A stretch of DNA of 64,000 nucleotides from Agromyces sp. Leaf222. GTDB lineage: Bacteria; Actinomycetota; Actinomycetes; Actinomycetales; Microbacteriaceae. Location of the stretch: positions 805,651 to 869,650 of the forward strand of contig NZ_LMKQ01000001.1 of the NCBI RefSeq assembly GCF_001421565.1. The letters are read 5' to 3'. The position numbers and the translations under genes were made by a program. A model generated the notes under the pieces. The model did no database searches, was not told the DNA's origin, and was given only the letters and a program-made list of their open reading frames with translations. Shown piece after piece: positions 39,300 to 47,842 of the stretch (within the stretch, counting starts at the first letter, position 1; every line of letters starts with the position of its first letter).

Positions 39300-40519
39300 G
39301 AGACCCCCTCGAGGGCGATGGTCACGGCGAGCGTCGTGCCCTGACCCGGAGCGGAGTCGATGACGAGCTCCCCGCCGAGCTGCTGCACGCGCTCACGTGT
39401 GGCGCGCAGGCCGAACGAATCCGATCGGCCGTCGGTGTTCGCGCTCTGCAGTGGATCGAACCCGTCGCCGTCGTCGACCACGGTGAAGCGCACTTCGTCG
39501 TCCTCGACGGCCAGGGTGATCGTCGCGACCGATGCGTGCGCGTGCTGGATGACGTTCGCGATCGCCCCTTGCGCGATGCGGAGCAGTGCGGTCTGCAACT
39601 GCATCGGCAGCACCACCTGATCGGAGACGCGCACGCGCACCTCGAGCCCGTCGGTCGCCCACTGCGTCTCGGCGAGACGGCGCAGCGAACCACCGAACCC
39701 GTGGTCGTCGAGGTCGGGCGGCGTCAGCTCGCGGATGAACCGTCGCGCGTCGGCGAGGTTCGCGGCCGCGGTCTCGCGGGCCAGCCGGATGTGCTCGATG
39801 CCGGGCCGCTCGCCGTCGGCGCGTTCGGCCGCGTGCAGGAGGATCTGGATGCTCGAGAGCCCCTGCGCCAGCGTGTCGTGGATCTCGCGGGCCAGCCGTG
39901 CGCGCTCGGCGAGCACCCCCGACTCGTGCTCCGTCGTCGCGAGTTGGGTGCGTGTCGCGAGCAGTTCGTCCATGAGGGCCTCGCGTTGTGCGGCTTCGCG
40001 GGCGAGCGCCTGGTATCCGAGCCCGATGAGGAGCGCGACCCCGGCGCCGACGAGCGGGCCGATGACGCCGCCGATCGTCCACCCGCCGTGCAGGCCCAGT
40101 GCGCAGATCGCGATGATCGTCGAACCGAGGATCGCGGCAGACCCCCACCAGCGGCCGAGCAGGTGCAGGTAGAGGAAGAACATCGGAAACACGAGGTAGG
40201 CGGCCTCGGGGATGAGCCACACCAGCACGACCCACTCGAGGCTGAGCGCCGCGAGCCAGATCAGCGGGGCGATCCGCCGTCGAGAGCCCGCGCGTGTGCC
40301 CTCGGAGGCCCCCTCGTGCGCGTGCTCGCGCGGCCGAGCGACCACGCCGCCCAGGCCGTAGGTGAGCAGCAGCACCGCGGAGATCGCGATGACCAGGCCA
40401 CTGGATTCGGTCGGGGCGAGGATCGCGCGCACCATCACGAGCACGGTGAGGGCCGCGAACAGCACGTGCAGCCCGGTTCGCAGACCCACGAAGACCGGGG
40501 TCAACGCGGTGTGGGCCAT
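39296..40519 (-). CDS. Two-component sensor histidine kinase (HisKA_3 type)
   Basis: 407 residues. About six membrane helices in the first half without a large external loop, so it likely senses membrane state or a lipophilic signal. A coiled-coil leads to the dimerisation box REIHDTLAQGLSSIQILLHA (phospho-His near 212), then a HATPase_c domain (IAQGAIANVIQHAHA as N-box, VVDDGDGFDP, SFGLRATRERVQQLGG). Start at ATG 40519, which matches the first membrane helix. Forms an operon with the response regulator; divergent from the ABC exporter, a layout typical of antibiotic- or envelope-stress-sensing systems. Confidence 0.9.
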   Translation of the reverse strand: MAHTALTPVFVGLRTGLHVLFAALTVLVMVRAILAPTESSGLVIAISAVLLLTYGLGGVVARPREHAHEGASEGTRAGSRRRIAPLIWLAALSLEWVVLVWLIPEAAYLVFPMFFLYLHLLGRWWGSAAILGSTIIAICALGLHGGWTIGGVIGPLVGAGVALLIGLGYQALAREAAQREALMDELLATRTQLATTEHESGVLAERARLAREIHDTLAQGLSSIQILLHAAERADGERPGIEHIRLARETAAANLADARRFIRELTPPDLDDHGFGGSLRRLAETQWATDGLEVRVRVSDQVVLPMQLQTALLRIAQGAIANVIQHAHASVATITLAVEDDEVRFTVVDDGDGFDPLQSANTDGRSDSFGLRATRERVQQLGGELVIDSAPGQGTTLAVTIALEGVS

Positions 40520-40706
40520 GGGGCCGACTCTACGGGCAGGCCGGGGCCGCGGCACCCTTCGAAAGGACGATTCCCGGGTCATCCGTTCGCCCGCCGAATC
40601 GTGTGCGGAGTGCGGATGACGCGGGCGGGCCCCGCGAGAAGAGTGGGACATGCCACCTCGTCGGGTGGTCATGCCGCCCCATCGGGTGGCCGGAAAGGAC
40701 TCCAAC
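40520..40706. promoter_or_regulatory. Divergent control region between kinase and ABC exporter
   Basis: Two candidate response-regulator sites. GTCATCCG (40578-40585) pairs with CGGATGAC (40613-40620). CCACC (40653-40657) and GGTGG (40664-40668) form a short inverted repeat, and TCGGGTGG recurs 16 bases further on, close to the exporter start. Confidence 0.4.
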
Positions 40707-41780
40707 ATGTTCGTCGCGATCCGCGACCTGCGCTTCGCCAAGGGCCGATTCGTGCTCATCGGCTCGGTCGTCGCGCTCATCACCATCCTGGTCGGGTTCC
40801 TCAGCGGGCTCACCGGCGGGCTCGCCACGCAGAACATCTCGGCCGTGCTCGCCATCCCGGGCGACCGCATCGTGTTCTCGGCGCCCGCCGACGGTTCCGA
40901 CGCCGCGAGCTTCTCGGACTCCGCCGTCACCGCGCAGCAGGCCGAGGACTGGGCCGCCGTTCCCGGCGTGCGCGGCGTCGAGCCGATCGGCATCAGCCAG
41001 ACGAGCGCCGAGGCGGGTGACGTGCGCACGGCGATCGCGGTCTTCGGGGTGCAGCACGGGTTCGACGCCACGGCCCCTTCCGCCGACGGACGCGTCGGGC
41101 TCTCGGCGCCGGCCGCGAAGGACCTCGGCGTCGAGGGCGGTGACGAGATCTCGATCGCCGGCACCGAGTACACCGTCGAGACGATCGGGGGCGACGCCTG
41201 GTACAGCCACACCCCGGTCGTCGAGATGACGCTCGCAGACTGGCAGTCCTACGCGGCCGCGACCGGCAACCCGGGGGCGGATGCCACGGTGCTGGCCGTG
41301 AGCGGCGACCCCGACTGGGACGCCGCCGACGCCACGAACGGCACCGTCTCGAAGACGACCCTCGGATCCCTGCTCGCGCTCAGCGCCTTCAAGTCGGAGA
41401 TCGGCTCGCTGCTGCTCATGGTCGCGATGCTGTTCGGCATCTCGGGTCTCGTCATCGGCGCGTTCTTCACCGTCTGGACCATGCAGCGCAAGGGCGACAT
41501 CGCCGTGCTCAAGGCCCTCGGGGCGAGCACCGGTTCGCTCGTGCGGGACGCCTTGGGGCAGGCGCTCGTCGTGCTCGCGCTCGGCATCGGGGTGGGCCTC
41601 GCCGTGGTCGCGCTGTTCGGCGTGCTCGTCGGCGGAAGTGCCCTGCCGTTCCTGCTCAGCCCGATCACCACCCTGCTGCCGGCCGTCATCATGATCGTGC
41701 TCGGCCTCGCCGGAGCCGGTTTCGCGCTCCGCTCCGTCACCTCCGCAGACCCACTGACCGCCCTCGGGAGCAACCGATGA
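40707..41780 (+). CDS. FtsX/MacB-like ABC transporter permease
   Basis: 357 residues: an N-terminal helix (ALITILVGFLSGLTGGLA), an extracytoplasmic domain (about 50-205, opening VLAIPGDRIVFSAP), and three C-terminal helices with the conserved cytoplasmic loop AVLKALGASTGSLVRDALGQ. Acts with the ATPase encoded next (ATGA overlap) as a mechanotransmission-type exporter of lipophilic compounds or peptides. Start at ATG 40707, seven bases after GAAAGGA. Probably controlled by the divergent two-component system. Confidence 0.86.
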   Translation: MFVAIRDLRFAKGRFVLIGSVVALITILVGFLSGLTGGLATQNISAVLAIPGDRIVFSAPADGSDAASFSDSAVTAQQAEDWAAVPGVRGVEPIGISQTSAEAGDVRTAIAVFGVQHGFDATAPSADGRVGLSAPAAKDLGVEGGDEISIAGTEYTVETIGGDAWYSHTPVVEMTLADWQSYAAATGNPGADATVLAVSGDPDWDAADATNGTVSKTTLGSLLALSAFKSEIGSLLLMVAMLFGISGLVIGAFFTVWTMQRKGDIAVLKALGASTGSLVRDALGQALVVLALGIGVGLAVVALFGVLVGGSALPFLLSPITTLLPAVIMIVLGLAGAGFALRSVTSADPLTALGSNR

Positions 41781-42472
41781 TCACCCTCGACACCATCACC
41801 CTGACCTTCCCCGACGGCGACGGGCGGCTCACGGCCGTCGACCGGGTGTCGCTCACCGCGCACCCCGGAACCGTCACGGGCATCACCGGCCCGAGCGGGT
41901 CGGGCAAGTCCAGCCTGCTCGCCGTGGCCGCGACGCTCATCCGACCCGATGCCGGCCGCGTGCTGATCGACGATATCGACGCGACGAAGCTCGACGCCGG
42001 CGAGGCCACCGAGCTTCGACGCAGCCGGATCGGCATCGTGTTCCAGCAGTCGAACCTGCTGCCGTCGCTTACGGCGACCGAACAGCTCACGGTGATGAAC
42101 GAGCTCGGCGCGAAGCACAGCCGCCGCAACCGCGGTGCCGCCTCGGCTCGGGCCGACGAACTCCTCGACGCCGTGGGCCTCGCCGATCAACGGGGCAAGC
42201 GACCGCACCAGCTCTCGGGAGGTCAGCGGCAGCGCGTGAACATCGCCAGGGCGCTCATGAACGACCCGAGTGTGCTGCTCGTCGACGAACCCACGAGCGC
42301 CCTCGACCAGGAGCGCGGGGCGAGCATCATCGAGCTGATCCTGAGGCTCACCGATGAACGCAACACCTCGACCCTGCTCGTCACCCACGACCTCGTGCAC
42401 CTGCCGCGCATGCACGGCGTCGTGCACCTGGTCGACGGGCGGATCACCGAGGTCGCACGCGCTGCGGCCTGA
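41777..42472 (+). CDS. ABC transporter ATPase (MacB/LolD-like)
   Basis: 231 residues with all ABC motifs: Walker A GPSGSGKSS (about 38-46), Q-loop IGIVFQQSN, signature LSGGQRQRV (about 146), Walker B SVLLVDEPTSALD (about 164-176) and H-loop TLLVTHD. Powers the FtsX-type permease immediately upstream. There is no third gene for a periplasmic adaptor, as is usual in Gram-positive exporters of this type. Confidence 0.92.
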   Translation: MITLDTITLTFPDGDGRLTAVDRVSLTAHPGTVTGITGPSGSGKSSLLAVAATLIRPDAGRVLIDDIDATKLDAGEATELRRSRIGIVFQQSNLLPSLTATEQLTVMNELGAKHSRRNRGAASARADELLDAVGLADQRGKRPHQLSGGQRQRVNIARALMNDPSVLLVDEPTSALDQERGASIIELILRLTDERNTSTLLVTHDLVHLPRMHGVVHLVDGRITEVARAAA

Positions 42473-42584
42473 ACGCCCGTCGGCGGAGGGGCCGAGCCCG
42501 GTTCGCGCCGTGCCGCCGCGCAGCGATAGGCTCGGCGCACCGCGCTCGTGCGGGACCCGACCCCTTCTTTCCACGGAGCCCCCG

Positions 42585-43535
42585 ATGCCGGAAGCGCCCC
42601 CTGCGCCCGAACCCGCCCGAACCCTGAAGCAGAACCTCGTGCGCGATGTCGGCCCCGTATTCGCGGTGCTGTTCGTCGCCCTCGCCCTGTGGGTCGGGTT
42701 CACGATCGTCGCCCCCGAAGACGCCGAGGCGGCCGACCCGGTCGCACCGGTCGCGGTGTACTCCGCCGAGCGCGACTCCGCCGCGAGCACGGCCCTCGCC
42801 GGTGCGCGACGCTCGGCGCTCGAGGCCGCGCTGCCGCTGCGGGCTGCGGTCCGCGACCTCGCCGGATTCGCCGATGCGGCGCTGCTCGCAGAGGCGGGCA
42901 CGGCGGTGGCGGCACTCGACGCGGCGATCGCCGGGGTTGAGGCCGCGGAGGTCGTCGATGCGACGTCCGCGACCCACGCTGCGCTGCCGGCGTTCGTCGA
43001 GCGGTTCGCCGCCGATGCCGAGGCGCGCATCGCGGGCGCGACCTCAGCCGAGCCGGCGATGCTGCAGGGGGCCCGCACCGCCGTCGACGCACTGCGTCGG
43101 GCGTCGCAGACCGATCGAGCGGGCGTCGCCGCCGGATTCGCGCCGATGCGCTCGGCCGTCGAGGCCGCCGTGGCGAGCCATGTCGCGGCGCTCGCGTTGG
43201 CCGAGTCGGAGTCCGAGGCCGAAGCGGACGATGAGACCTTGGAGCCGGAGCCCGCCACCGGCGGCACCGACTTCTGCGCGGGCGTGACCACGTCGACGAT
43301 GTTCTGCCCGGAGCCGCTCGTCGTGACGACGCTCGGAGCCTACGTCGGAGCCTGCCCGGCCGGCACGATGCCGCACGTCTTCGAGAGCATGATGGCGCCG
43401 GGCACGATCACGCTCGACTACCCGTTCGAGTACACCTACTCGGTCATGGACGAGGTCCACCTCTCGGTGATGCACTGCGACCCGGAGGGCTCCATGGGTG
43501 CGCCGCACGGGCCGGGCCCGGAGCCGGCACTGTGA
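42585..43535 (+). CDS. Membrane-anchored hypothetical protein, Ala-rich helical region and Cys-containing C-terminus
   Basis: 316 residues, no family recognised. One membrane helix at about 26-46 (VFAVLFVALALWVGFTIVAP), an external Ala/Glu-rich helical region to about 215, an acidic linker (ESESEAEADDETLEPEP), then a compact C-terminal domain with four cysteines (DFCAG, TMFCPE, GACPAG, VMHCDPEG), probably two disulfides outside the cell. GGAG lies six bases before the ATG and a TAGGCT box about 50 bases further up. It follows the ABC exporter by 112 bases and may belong to the same surface function, but nothing in the sequence proves this. Confidence 0.65.
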   Translation: MPEAPPAPEPARTLKQNLVRDVGPVFAVLFVALALWVGFTIVAPEDAEAADPVAPVAVYSAERDSAASTALAGARRSALEAALPLRAAVRDLAGFADAALLAEAGTAVAALDAAIAGVEAAEVVDATSATHAALPAFVERFAADAEARIAGATSAEPAMLQGARTAVDALRRASQTDRAGVAAGFAPMRSAVEAAVASHVAALALAESESEAEADDETLEPEPATGGTDFCAGVTTSTMFCPEPLVVTTLGAYVGACPAGTMPHVFESMMAPGTITLDYPFEYTYSVMDEVHLSVMHCDPEGSMGAPHGPGPEPAL

Positions 43536-43579
43536 GCCGCGGCTGATCCGGGCTCGGTCGCCCGATTCGCCCGAGTCGC

Positions 43580-44278
43580 TCAGGCCGATGGACCCTCGCC
43601 GCGGCGCACGATCTCGGCGATCCAGATCGGCGCGAACGGCGACGTGCAGTTCGGCGGAGTCGGGTAGTCCTTCAGCACCTCGAGACGTTCGCCGATGTCG
43701 ATCGCCCGTGCCCGGTACTCGGGGTGGTGGATGCCGATGTATGCCAGGCAGTCGTTCATGGACCACTGCAGGCGCGGTGGGGCGCCTTTCATGTGCGCTT
43801 CGATGAGGTCGAGGAGCCCGGCGAGGTCGAGCCCTTCGGGGTTCTTCGCGATGCGGGCGGCGGTGAGCGACCAACCGGCACTGGCGACGACGTCGTCGGG
43901 GTCGTCGAACCAGGCGACCCGCAGCTCCTCGACGTGCGGGCTCTTCTTCACGACGTAGTTGACGAGCCAGTCGTGCACCTTGGGCACGCGGCCATCGCGC
44001 AGCATCTCGTCGAGCTCGGCGGCGGTGTACTCCTTGGGGCGACTGATCAGGATCGCGACGAGCCGCGCGGGCGTCTCACCGGTCGCCCAGAGCTGCACGG
44101 CGAGATCCTGTCGGACCTTCAGCCGCTTGGCCACGCCGCGCAGCAGGCTGAGGTTGACGCCGTGGTCGTCGCCGTGGCGTTCGTTGACCGCCCGGACCTT
44201 CGGATCCTCGAGCGCGGCGAGCTCGGCGAGCACCTCGCCGACCGTCGGGTCGAGCACCTGCGCACCGCCTGCCACCAT
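43580..44278 (-). CDS. AlkD-like DNA alkylation repair protein (HEAT-like repeats)
   Basis: 232 residues of alpha-helical repeats. VAKRLKVRQDLAVQLWATGE and ARLVAILISRPKEY at the N-terminal side, WLVNYVVKKSPHVEELRVAW in the middle, and the C-terminal NCTSPFAPIWIAEIV are typical of the AlkD family, glycosylases or glycosylase-like proteins that embrace alkylated DNA. It lies 45 bases downstream of the LLM oxidoreductase gene on the same strand. Catalytic competence cannot be judged without structure mapping. Confidence 0.78.
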   Translation of the reverse strand: MVAGGAQVLDPTVGEVLAELAALEDPKVRAVNERHGDDHGVNLSLLRGVAKRLKVRQDLAVQLWATGETPARLVAILISRPKEYTAAELDEMLRDGRVPKVHDWLVNYVVKKSPHVEELRVAWFDDPDDVVASAGWSLTAARIAKNPEGLDLAGLLDLIEAHMKGAPPRLQWSMNDCLAYIGIHHPEYRARAIDIGERLEVLKDYPTPPNCTSPFAPIWIAEIVRRGEGPSA

Positions 44279-44323
44279 GGTCTCCTTCGCTCGGTCGGGC
44301 TGGGCCTCAAGCCGAGGTCGGGA

Positions 44324-45301
44324 TCAGCGCGGCAGCACCTCGGCGAGGCGCTCGAGCTCGCCGAGGCGGTCGTCGCCGATCGGCGTGAGCACGACCGTGG
44401 TCGCGCCCGCCGCGTGCCGGGCGGCGAGGCGCTCGCGCACCTGCTCGGCGGTGCCCGCGAGGGCGAGCTCGGCGACCCACTCGTCGGGCAGGCGCTCGGC
44501 GAACTCCTCGGGGCTCGACGACGACGCGCGCAGCCGTGCGAGGTCGTCGGCGAAGGGCAGGCCGACGAGGTGCGGCGCCCAATCGGGCTCGCCGATCCAC
44601 GCGAGTCCGGGGCGCACGCGGGCGAGGGCGGCCTGCGGGTCTGCATCGACCGCCGCGACGTCGTAGGTCACGACGAGGTGGCTCGCGGCATCCGTCGCCC
44701 CGCTCCTGACGTGCTCGACGGCGGCCGCGATGTACGGGGGTGCTGCGGGTTCGGCGAGCACCACGCCGTCGGCCGTCGCGCCGGCGACCGCGAGCGACTT
44801 CGGCCCGCGGACGCCGAGGATCACGGGCGGCACCACCGAGGCGGGCTCGACGAGCTCGACCCCGGCGACGTCGACGTACCGACCGGCGGCCGGGCCCGGC
44901 TCGCCGCGGAGCAGCGCGCGCACGGCCGTCGTGTACTCGCCGAGCAGGGTCAGCGGGCTCTTCGGCCAGGCGCCGACCTGACGCATCCAGTCGGGCATGC
45001 CGTGCCCGATGCCGGCGACGAACCGGCCGGGGAACATGAGCGCGAGCGTGTTGAGCTCCATCGCGGTGAAGGCCGCATTGCGCGCACCGGCGGGCAGGAT
45101 GCCGACGCCGACGGTGATGTGCTCGGTCGCCGCGAGCACGGCGCCGGCCTGGGCGAGCCCCCCGCGGAACCCGAGGTCCTCGACGAGCCAGACCTCGTCG
45201 AAGCCGAGCTCCTCGACACGCCGCGCGTACGGCAGCACCTGGTCGACGGGCAGGTCACGGGGCAGGAGGACGCCGACGTTGGCGTTGCTGGGAGCGGTCA
45301 C
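44324..45301 (-). CDS. LLM-class flavin- or F420-dependent oxidoreductase
   Basis: 325 residues of the luciferase-like TIM barrel: VGVLLPRDLPVDQVLPYARR start, GFDEVWLVEDLGF, VGVGILPAGARNAAFTAMEL, FVAGIGHGMPDWM and VILGVRGPKSLAVAG. Such proteins use FMN or, often in actinobacteria, F420 for two-electron reductions. Start at GTG 45301, next to a GGAAGGA-like site, because the family begins close to this point. Divergent from the leader ORF and pentapeptide gene. Substrate unknown. Confidence 0.82.
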   Translation of the reverse strand: MTAPSNANVGVLLPRDLPVDQVLPYARRVEELGFDEVWLVEDLGFRGGLAQAGAVLAATEHITVGVGILPAGARNAAFTAMELNTLALMFPGRFVAGIGHGMPDWMRQVGAWPKSPLTLLGEYTTAVRALLRGEPGPAAGRYVDVAGVELVEPASVVPPVILGVRGPKSLAVAGATADGVVLAEPAAPPYIAAAVEHVRSGATDAASHLVVTYDVAAVDADPQAALARVRPGLAWIGEPDWAPHLVGLPFADDLARLRASSSSPEEFAERLPDEWVAELALAGTAEQVRERLAARHAAGATTVVLTPIGDDRLGELERLAEVLPR

Positions 45302-45336
45302 GATGCCATCCTTCCAGAGGCGTCGGCGGCCCGCCG

Positions 45337-45342
45337 TAGGAT
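45337..45342 (+). promoter_or_regulatory. -10 box TAGGAT of the leader ORF / pentapeptide gene
   Basis: TAGGAT is followed by six bases and then GTG at 45349, placing the transcription start on or next to that codon, so the mRNA would begin with the small leader ORF. Confidence 0.55.
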
Positions 45343-45348
45343 CGACCG

Positions 45349-45387
45349 GTGCCGTACCTCGTTCTCCACATGCTGATCCTGCGCTGA
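45349..45387 (+). CDS. Leaderless 12-codon leader ORF upstream of the pentapeptide protein
   Basis: GTG CCG TAC ... CGC TGA encodes MPYLVLHMLILR, a Leu/hydrophobic peptide. A -10 box ends six bases before it, so translation could start at the very 5' end of the mRNA. Its stop lies two bases before the ATG of the pentapeptide gene, which has no Shine-Dalgarno of its own. Re-initiation after this micro-ORF would be the way the downstream gene is translated. Evidence is positional; the peptide has no recognisable function. Confidence 0.5.
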   Translation: MPYLVLHMLILR

Positions 45388-45389
45388 CC

Positions 45390-46049
45390 ATGGCGAAGCA
45401 GACTCGCACGATCGCCCCTCGCCTCGACCGCATCGTGCTGCCCGACCTCGACGAGGCGGATGCCGCGGTGCTCGCGACTGGCGCAGACCTCGAGGGTGTG
45501 CGGGTCGTCGGCGGCGACCTCGCAGAGCGCGACCTCACCGGCATCCGCCTGCGCGAGGTCGAGATCGCAGGCGTCGCGGCCCACGACGTGCACCTGCGCG
45601 GGGCCGACATCGCCGAGAGCGTGCTCGACCGCTGGGACGCTCCCGTGCTGCGGGCGCCGCGCGCGAGCCTCCGCGACGTGGTCGTGTCGAACTCGCGCAT
45701 CGGGTCGGTGGAGTTCTACGAGGACACCTGGCAGGCCGTGCACTTCGTGGGCTGCAAGCTCGGGTTCGTGAACCTCCGCGGCGCGACGCTGCGCGACGTG
45801 CGGTTCACCGACTGCACGGTCGACGAACTCGACCTCGGCGGGGCCAGGGTCGAGCGCATGGCGTTCACGGATTCCGACGTGCGCTCGCTCGACGTCACCG
45901 GCGCGCGGCTCGCCGACGTCGACCTCCGCGGCCTCGACCTCGACGTGACCGGGGTCGAAGGGCTGCGCGGCGCCACGATGGACGAACTGCAGGTCGCGCT
46001 CATCGCGACCCGGTTGGCCGAGCATCTCGGCATCCGCATCGTCGGCTGA
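45390..46049 (+). CDS. Pentapeptide-repeat-like protein
   Basis: 219 residues forming a right-handed quadrilateral beta-helix by sequence: repeated A(D/N)LxG-type units such as ADLEGVRVVGGDLAERDLTG, VRLRG-type HLRGADIAESVLD, FVNLRGATLRDVRFTDCTV and LDVTGARLADVDLRGLDLD. Repeats run from about residue 28 to 195, with a short helical C-terminus (MDELQVALIATRLAEHLG). Some family members mimic DNA and protect gyrase from quinolones (Qnr, MfpA), but most have no known role. No Shine-Dalgarno; the start lies two bases behind the leader ORF stop. Confidence 0.8.
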   Translation: MAKQTRTIAPRLDRIVLPDLDEADAAVLATGADLEGVRVVGGDLAERDLTGIRLREVEIAGVAAHDVHLRGADIAESVLDRWDAPVLRAPRASLRDVVVSNSRIGSVEFYEDTWQAVHFVGCKLGFVNLRGATLRDVRFTDCTVDELDLGGARVERMAFTDSDVRSLDVTGARLADVDLRGLDLDVTGVEGLRGATMDELQVALIATRLAEHLGIRIVG

Positions 46050-46060
46050 GCGCGGCTGAG

Positions 46061-46090
46061 CACGGCCGACCACGGCCGACCACGGCCGGC
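46061..46090. repeat. Three tandem 10-mers (CACGGCCGAC)
   Basis: Units at 46061-46070, 46071-46080 and 46081-46090 (last with one change) between the pentapeptide gene and the prpB promoter box TAGCCT at 46108-46113. Possible slippage site. Confidence 0.6.
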
Positions 46091-46172
46091 CGCCCGCGTC
46101 CGGCGGGTAGCCTGTGATGAGCGCCCACGACTCGACGACCGACGGGGGCGCGGCCGCGAAAGGACACCCCTG

Positions 46173-47072
46173 ATGCTGTACTCCCAGACCCCTGCCGCCG
46201 AGAAGCGCCGCCTCTTCCGCGAGCGCCTCGCGTCCGGCGAACTGCTCCGCTTCCCCGGTGCGTTCAACCCGCTGTCGGCTCGCCTCATCGAGCGCAAGGG
46301 CTTCGAGGGCGTCTACATCTCCGGCGCCGTGCTCGCGGCAGACCTCGGGCTGCCCGACATCGGCCTGACGACCCTCACCGAGGTGGCCGGCCGCGGTCAG
46401 CAGATCGCGCGCATGACCGAGCTGCCCGCCATCATCGACGCCGACACCGGGTTCGGCGAGCCGATGAACGTGGCGCGCACGATCCAGACCCTCGAAGACG
46501 CGGGGATCGCCGGCACCCACATCGAGGACCAGGTGAACCCCAAGCGGTGCGGCCACCTCGACGGCAAGCAGGTCGTCGACGAGAACACCGCGATCAAGCG
46601 CATCCGGGCGGCGGCCGATGCCCGCCGCGACCCGAACTTCCTCATCATGGCTCGCACCGACATCCGGGCCGTCGAGGGGCTCGACGCCGCGATCGACCGT
46701 GCCAAGGCGCTCGTCGATGCCGGGGCCGACGCGATCTTCCCCGAGGCGATGCGCGACCTCGGCGAGTTCGAGGCCATGCGCAACGCGCTCGACGTGCCGA
46801 TCCTCGCCAACATGACCGAGTTCGGCAAGAGCGACCTGTTCTCGGTCGACCAGCTGCGCGACGCCGGCGTGAACATCGTGATCTGGCCGGTCTCGCTGCT
46901 GCGCATCGCGATGGGTGCAGCCGGCCGCGGCCTCGACACGATCATCGACGAGGGCCACCTCACGTCGAAGCTCGGCGAGATGCAGCACCGGGCCGACCTC
47001 TACGACCTCGTCGACTACGAGGAGTACAACCACTTCGATCAGGACGTGTTCAACTTCCAGATCGCGCGCTGA
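46173..47072 (+). CDS. prpB: 2-Methylisocitrate lyase
   Basis: 299 residues, PEP mutase/isocitrate lyase superfamily. It splits 2-methylisocitrate to pyruvate and succinate in the methylcitrate cycle. GVYISGAVLAADLGLPDIGL, the metal-binding DADTGFGEP (about 89-97) and the catalytic loop KRCGHLDGK (about 122-130) identify PrpB. GAAAGGA nine bases before the ATG. Methylcitrate synthase (prpC) and dehydratase (prpD), normally adjacent, are absent within at least 9 kb on either side, so the cycle's other genes must lie elsewhere. Confidence 0.9.
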   Translation: MLYSQTPAAEKRRLFRERLASGELLRFPGAFNPLSARLIERKGFEGVYISGAVLAADLGLPDIGLTTLTEVAGRGQQIARMTELPAIIDADTGFGEPMNVARTIQTLEDAGIAGTHIEDQVNPKRCGHLDGKQVVDENTAIKRIRAAADARRDPNFLIMARTDIRAVEGLDAAIDRAKALVDAGADAIFPEAMRDLGEFEAMRNALDVPILANMTEFGKSDLFSVDQLRDAGVNIVIWPVSLLRIAMGAAGRGLDTIIDEGHLTSKLGEMQHRADLYDLVDYEEYNHFDQDVFNFQIAR

Positions 47073-47094
47073 GCCGGCACGACCTGCCGACACG

Positions 47095-47126
47095 GGAGGG
47101 GCGGATGCCGCGGCATCCGCCCCTCC
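47095..47126. terminator. Perfect 32-bp GGATGCCGCGGCATCC-core palindrome
   Basis: 16-base arms (GGAGGGGCGGATGCCG and complement) between convergent prpB and the GAP-family gene. Almost identical to the palindrome at 1501-1530. Confidence 0.7.
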
Positions 47127-47154
47127 GCGTGTACCGGTCGGTGCGCGCCGGGCC

Positions 47155-47823
47155 TCAGAACCTGCTGAGCCCGCTGCCGAGCACGACGACGCCGATCAGC
47201 AGCACGATGAGCGAGGTGACGACGGCGCTGTTGCGGATGAGCCAGTCCTGCCAGATGAGGAGGCGGGGCTGCATGCGCTTCGGGTCGGCGAGGGTGACGA
47301 TGATCGGCACGGCGACGGTCGACGCGGCGATCACCACGTAGACGCCGATGGAGATCGCCGTGTCGGCGAAGTCGAGGTCCTCCCCGCGGATGGCCAGACC
47401 GGCCGCGATCGCGAGCAGGATCGCCTTGGGGCGCAGGTTGAGCACGAGGGCGAGTCCGACCGCCGGCCACGCGCCGATCTTGTCGATCGAGCGGAGCCAC
47501 TTCGGCAGTTCGGTGCGGGAGTCGTGCCGAGTACGCGCCCACGAGACGATGGCGAGCACGATGAGGGCAGACCCGATGACCGTTTCCCAGATGCCGATCG
47601 CCGTGTTCGGGCGCAAGCCGAGCTTGGGCGTGGGGATGAGCTGGGCGAACAGCGTGCACATCGAGACGACGAGCAGGAGCCCGGCGACCCAGCCGATGAG
47701 GAAGGGCAGTGCGGTTCGGGTGCGGTTCGGCGAGAGCAGCAGCACGATCGTGGCCATGATGGGCACGGAGCTGACCGCGGTGGCGACCGCGAGCGGGAGC
47801 AGGTGGCCGATGGCGGCGAGCAT
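47155..47823 (-). CDS. GAP/Sap-family integral membrane protein
   Basis: 222 residues, six hydrophobic helices. Begins LAAIGHLLPLAVATAVSSVP, followed by ATIVLLLSPNRTRTALPFLI and VLNLRPKAILLAIAAG, matching the GAP family (related to Sap, the mycobacterial sulfolipid/glycolipid-addressing protein, and to the LysE fold). Such proteins help export cell-envelope glycolipids; function here is inferred only. It lies 19 bases downstream of the AI-2E-family gene, in the same operon. Confidence 0.75.
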   Translation of the reverse strand: MLAAIGHLLPLAVATAVSSVPIMATIVLLLSPNRTRTALPFLIGWVAGLLLVVSMCTLFAQLIPTPKLGLRPNTAIGIWETVIGSALIVLAIVSWARTRHDSRTELPKWLRSIDKIGAWPAVGLALVLNLRPKAILLAIAAGLAIRGEDLDFADTAISIGVYVVIAASTVAVPIIVTLADPKRMQPRLLIWQDWLIRNSAVVTSLIVLLIGVVVLGSGLSRF

Positions 47824-47842
47824 CGTCGTCGTCCCCGCCCGC

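Noticed and set aside
46117..46173. Small ORF ATG-AGC...CCC-TGA whose stop overlaps the prpB ATG
   Set aside because: Its ATG lies only three bases after the TAGCCT -10 box, so transcription would begin at or after it. prpB has its own GAAAGGA ribosome site, so no leader peptide is needed.
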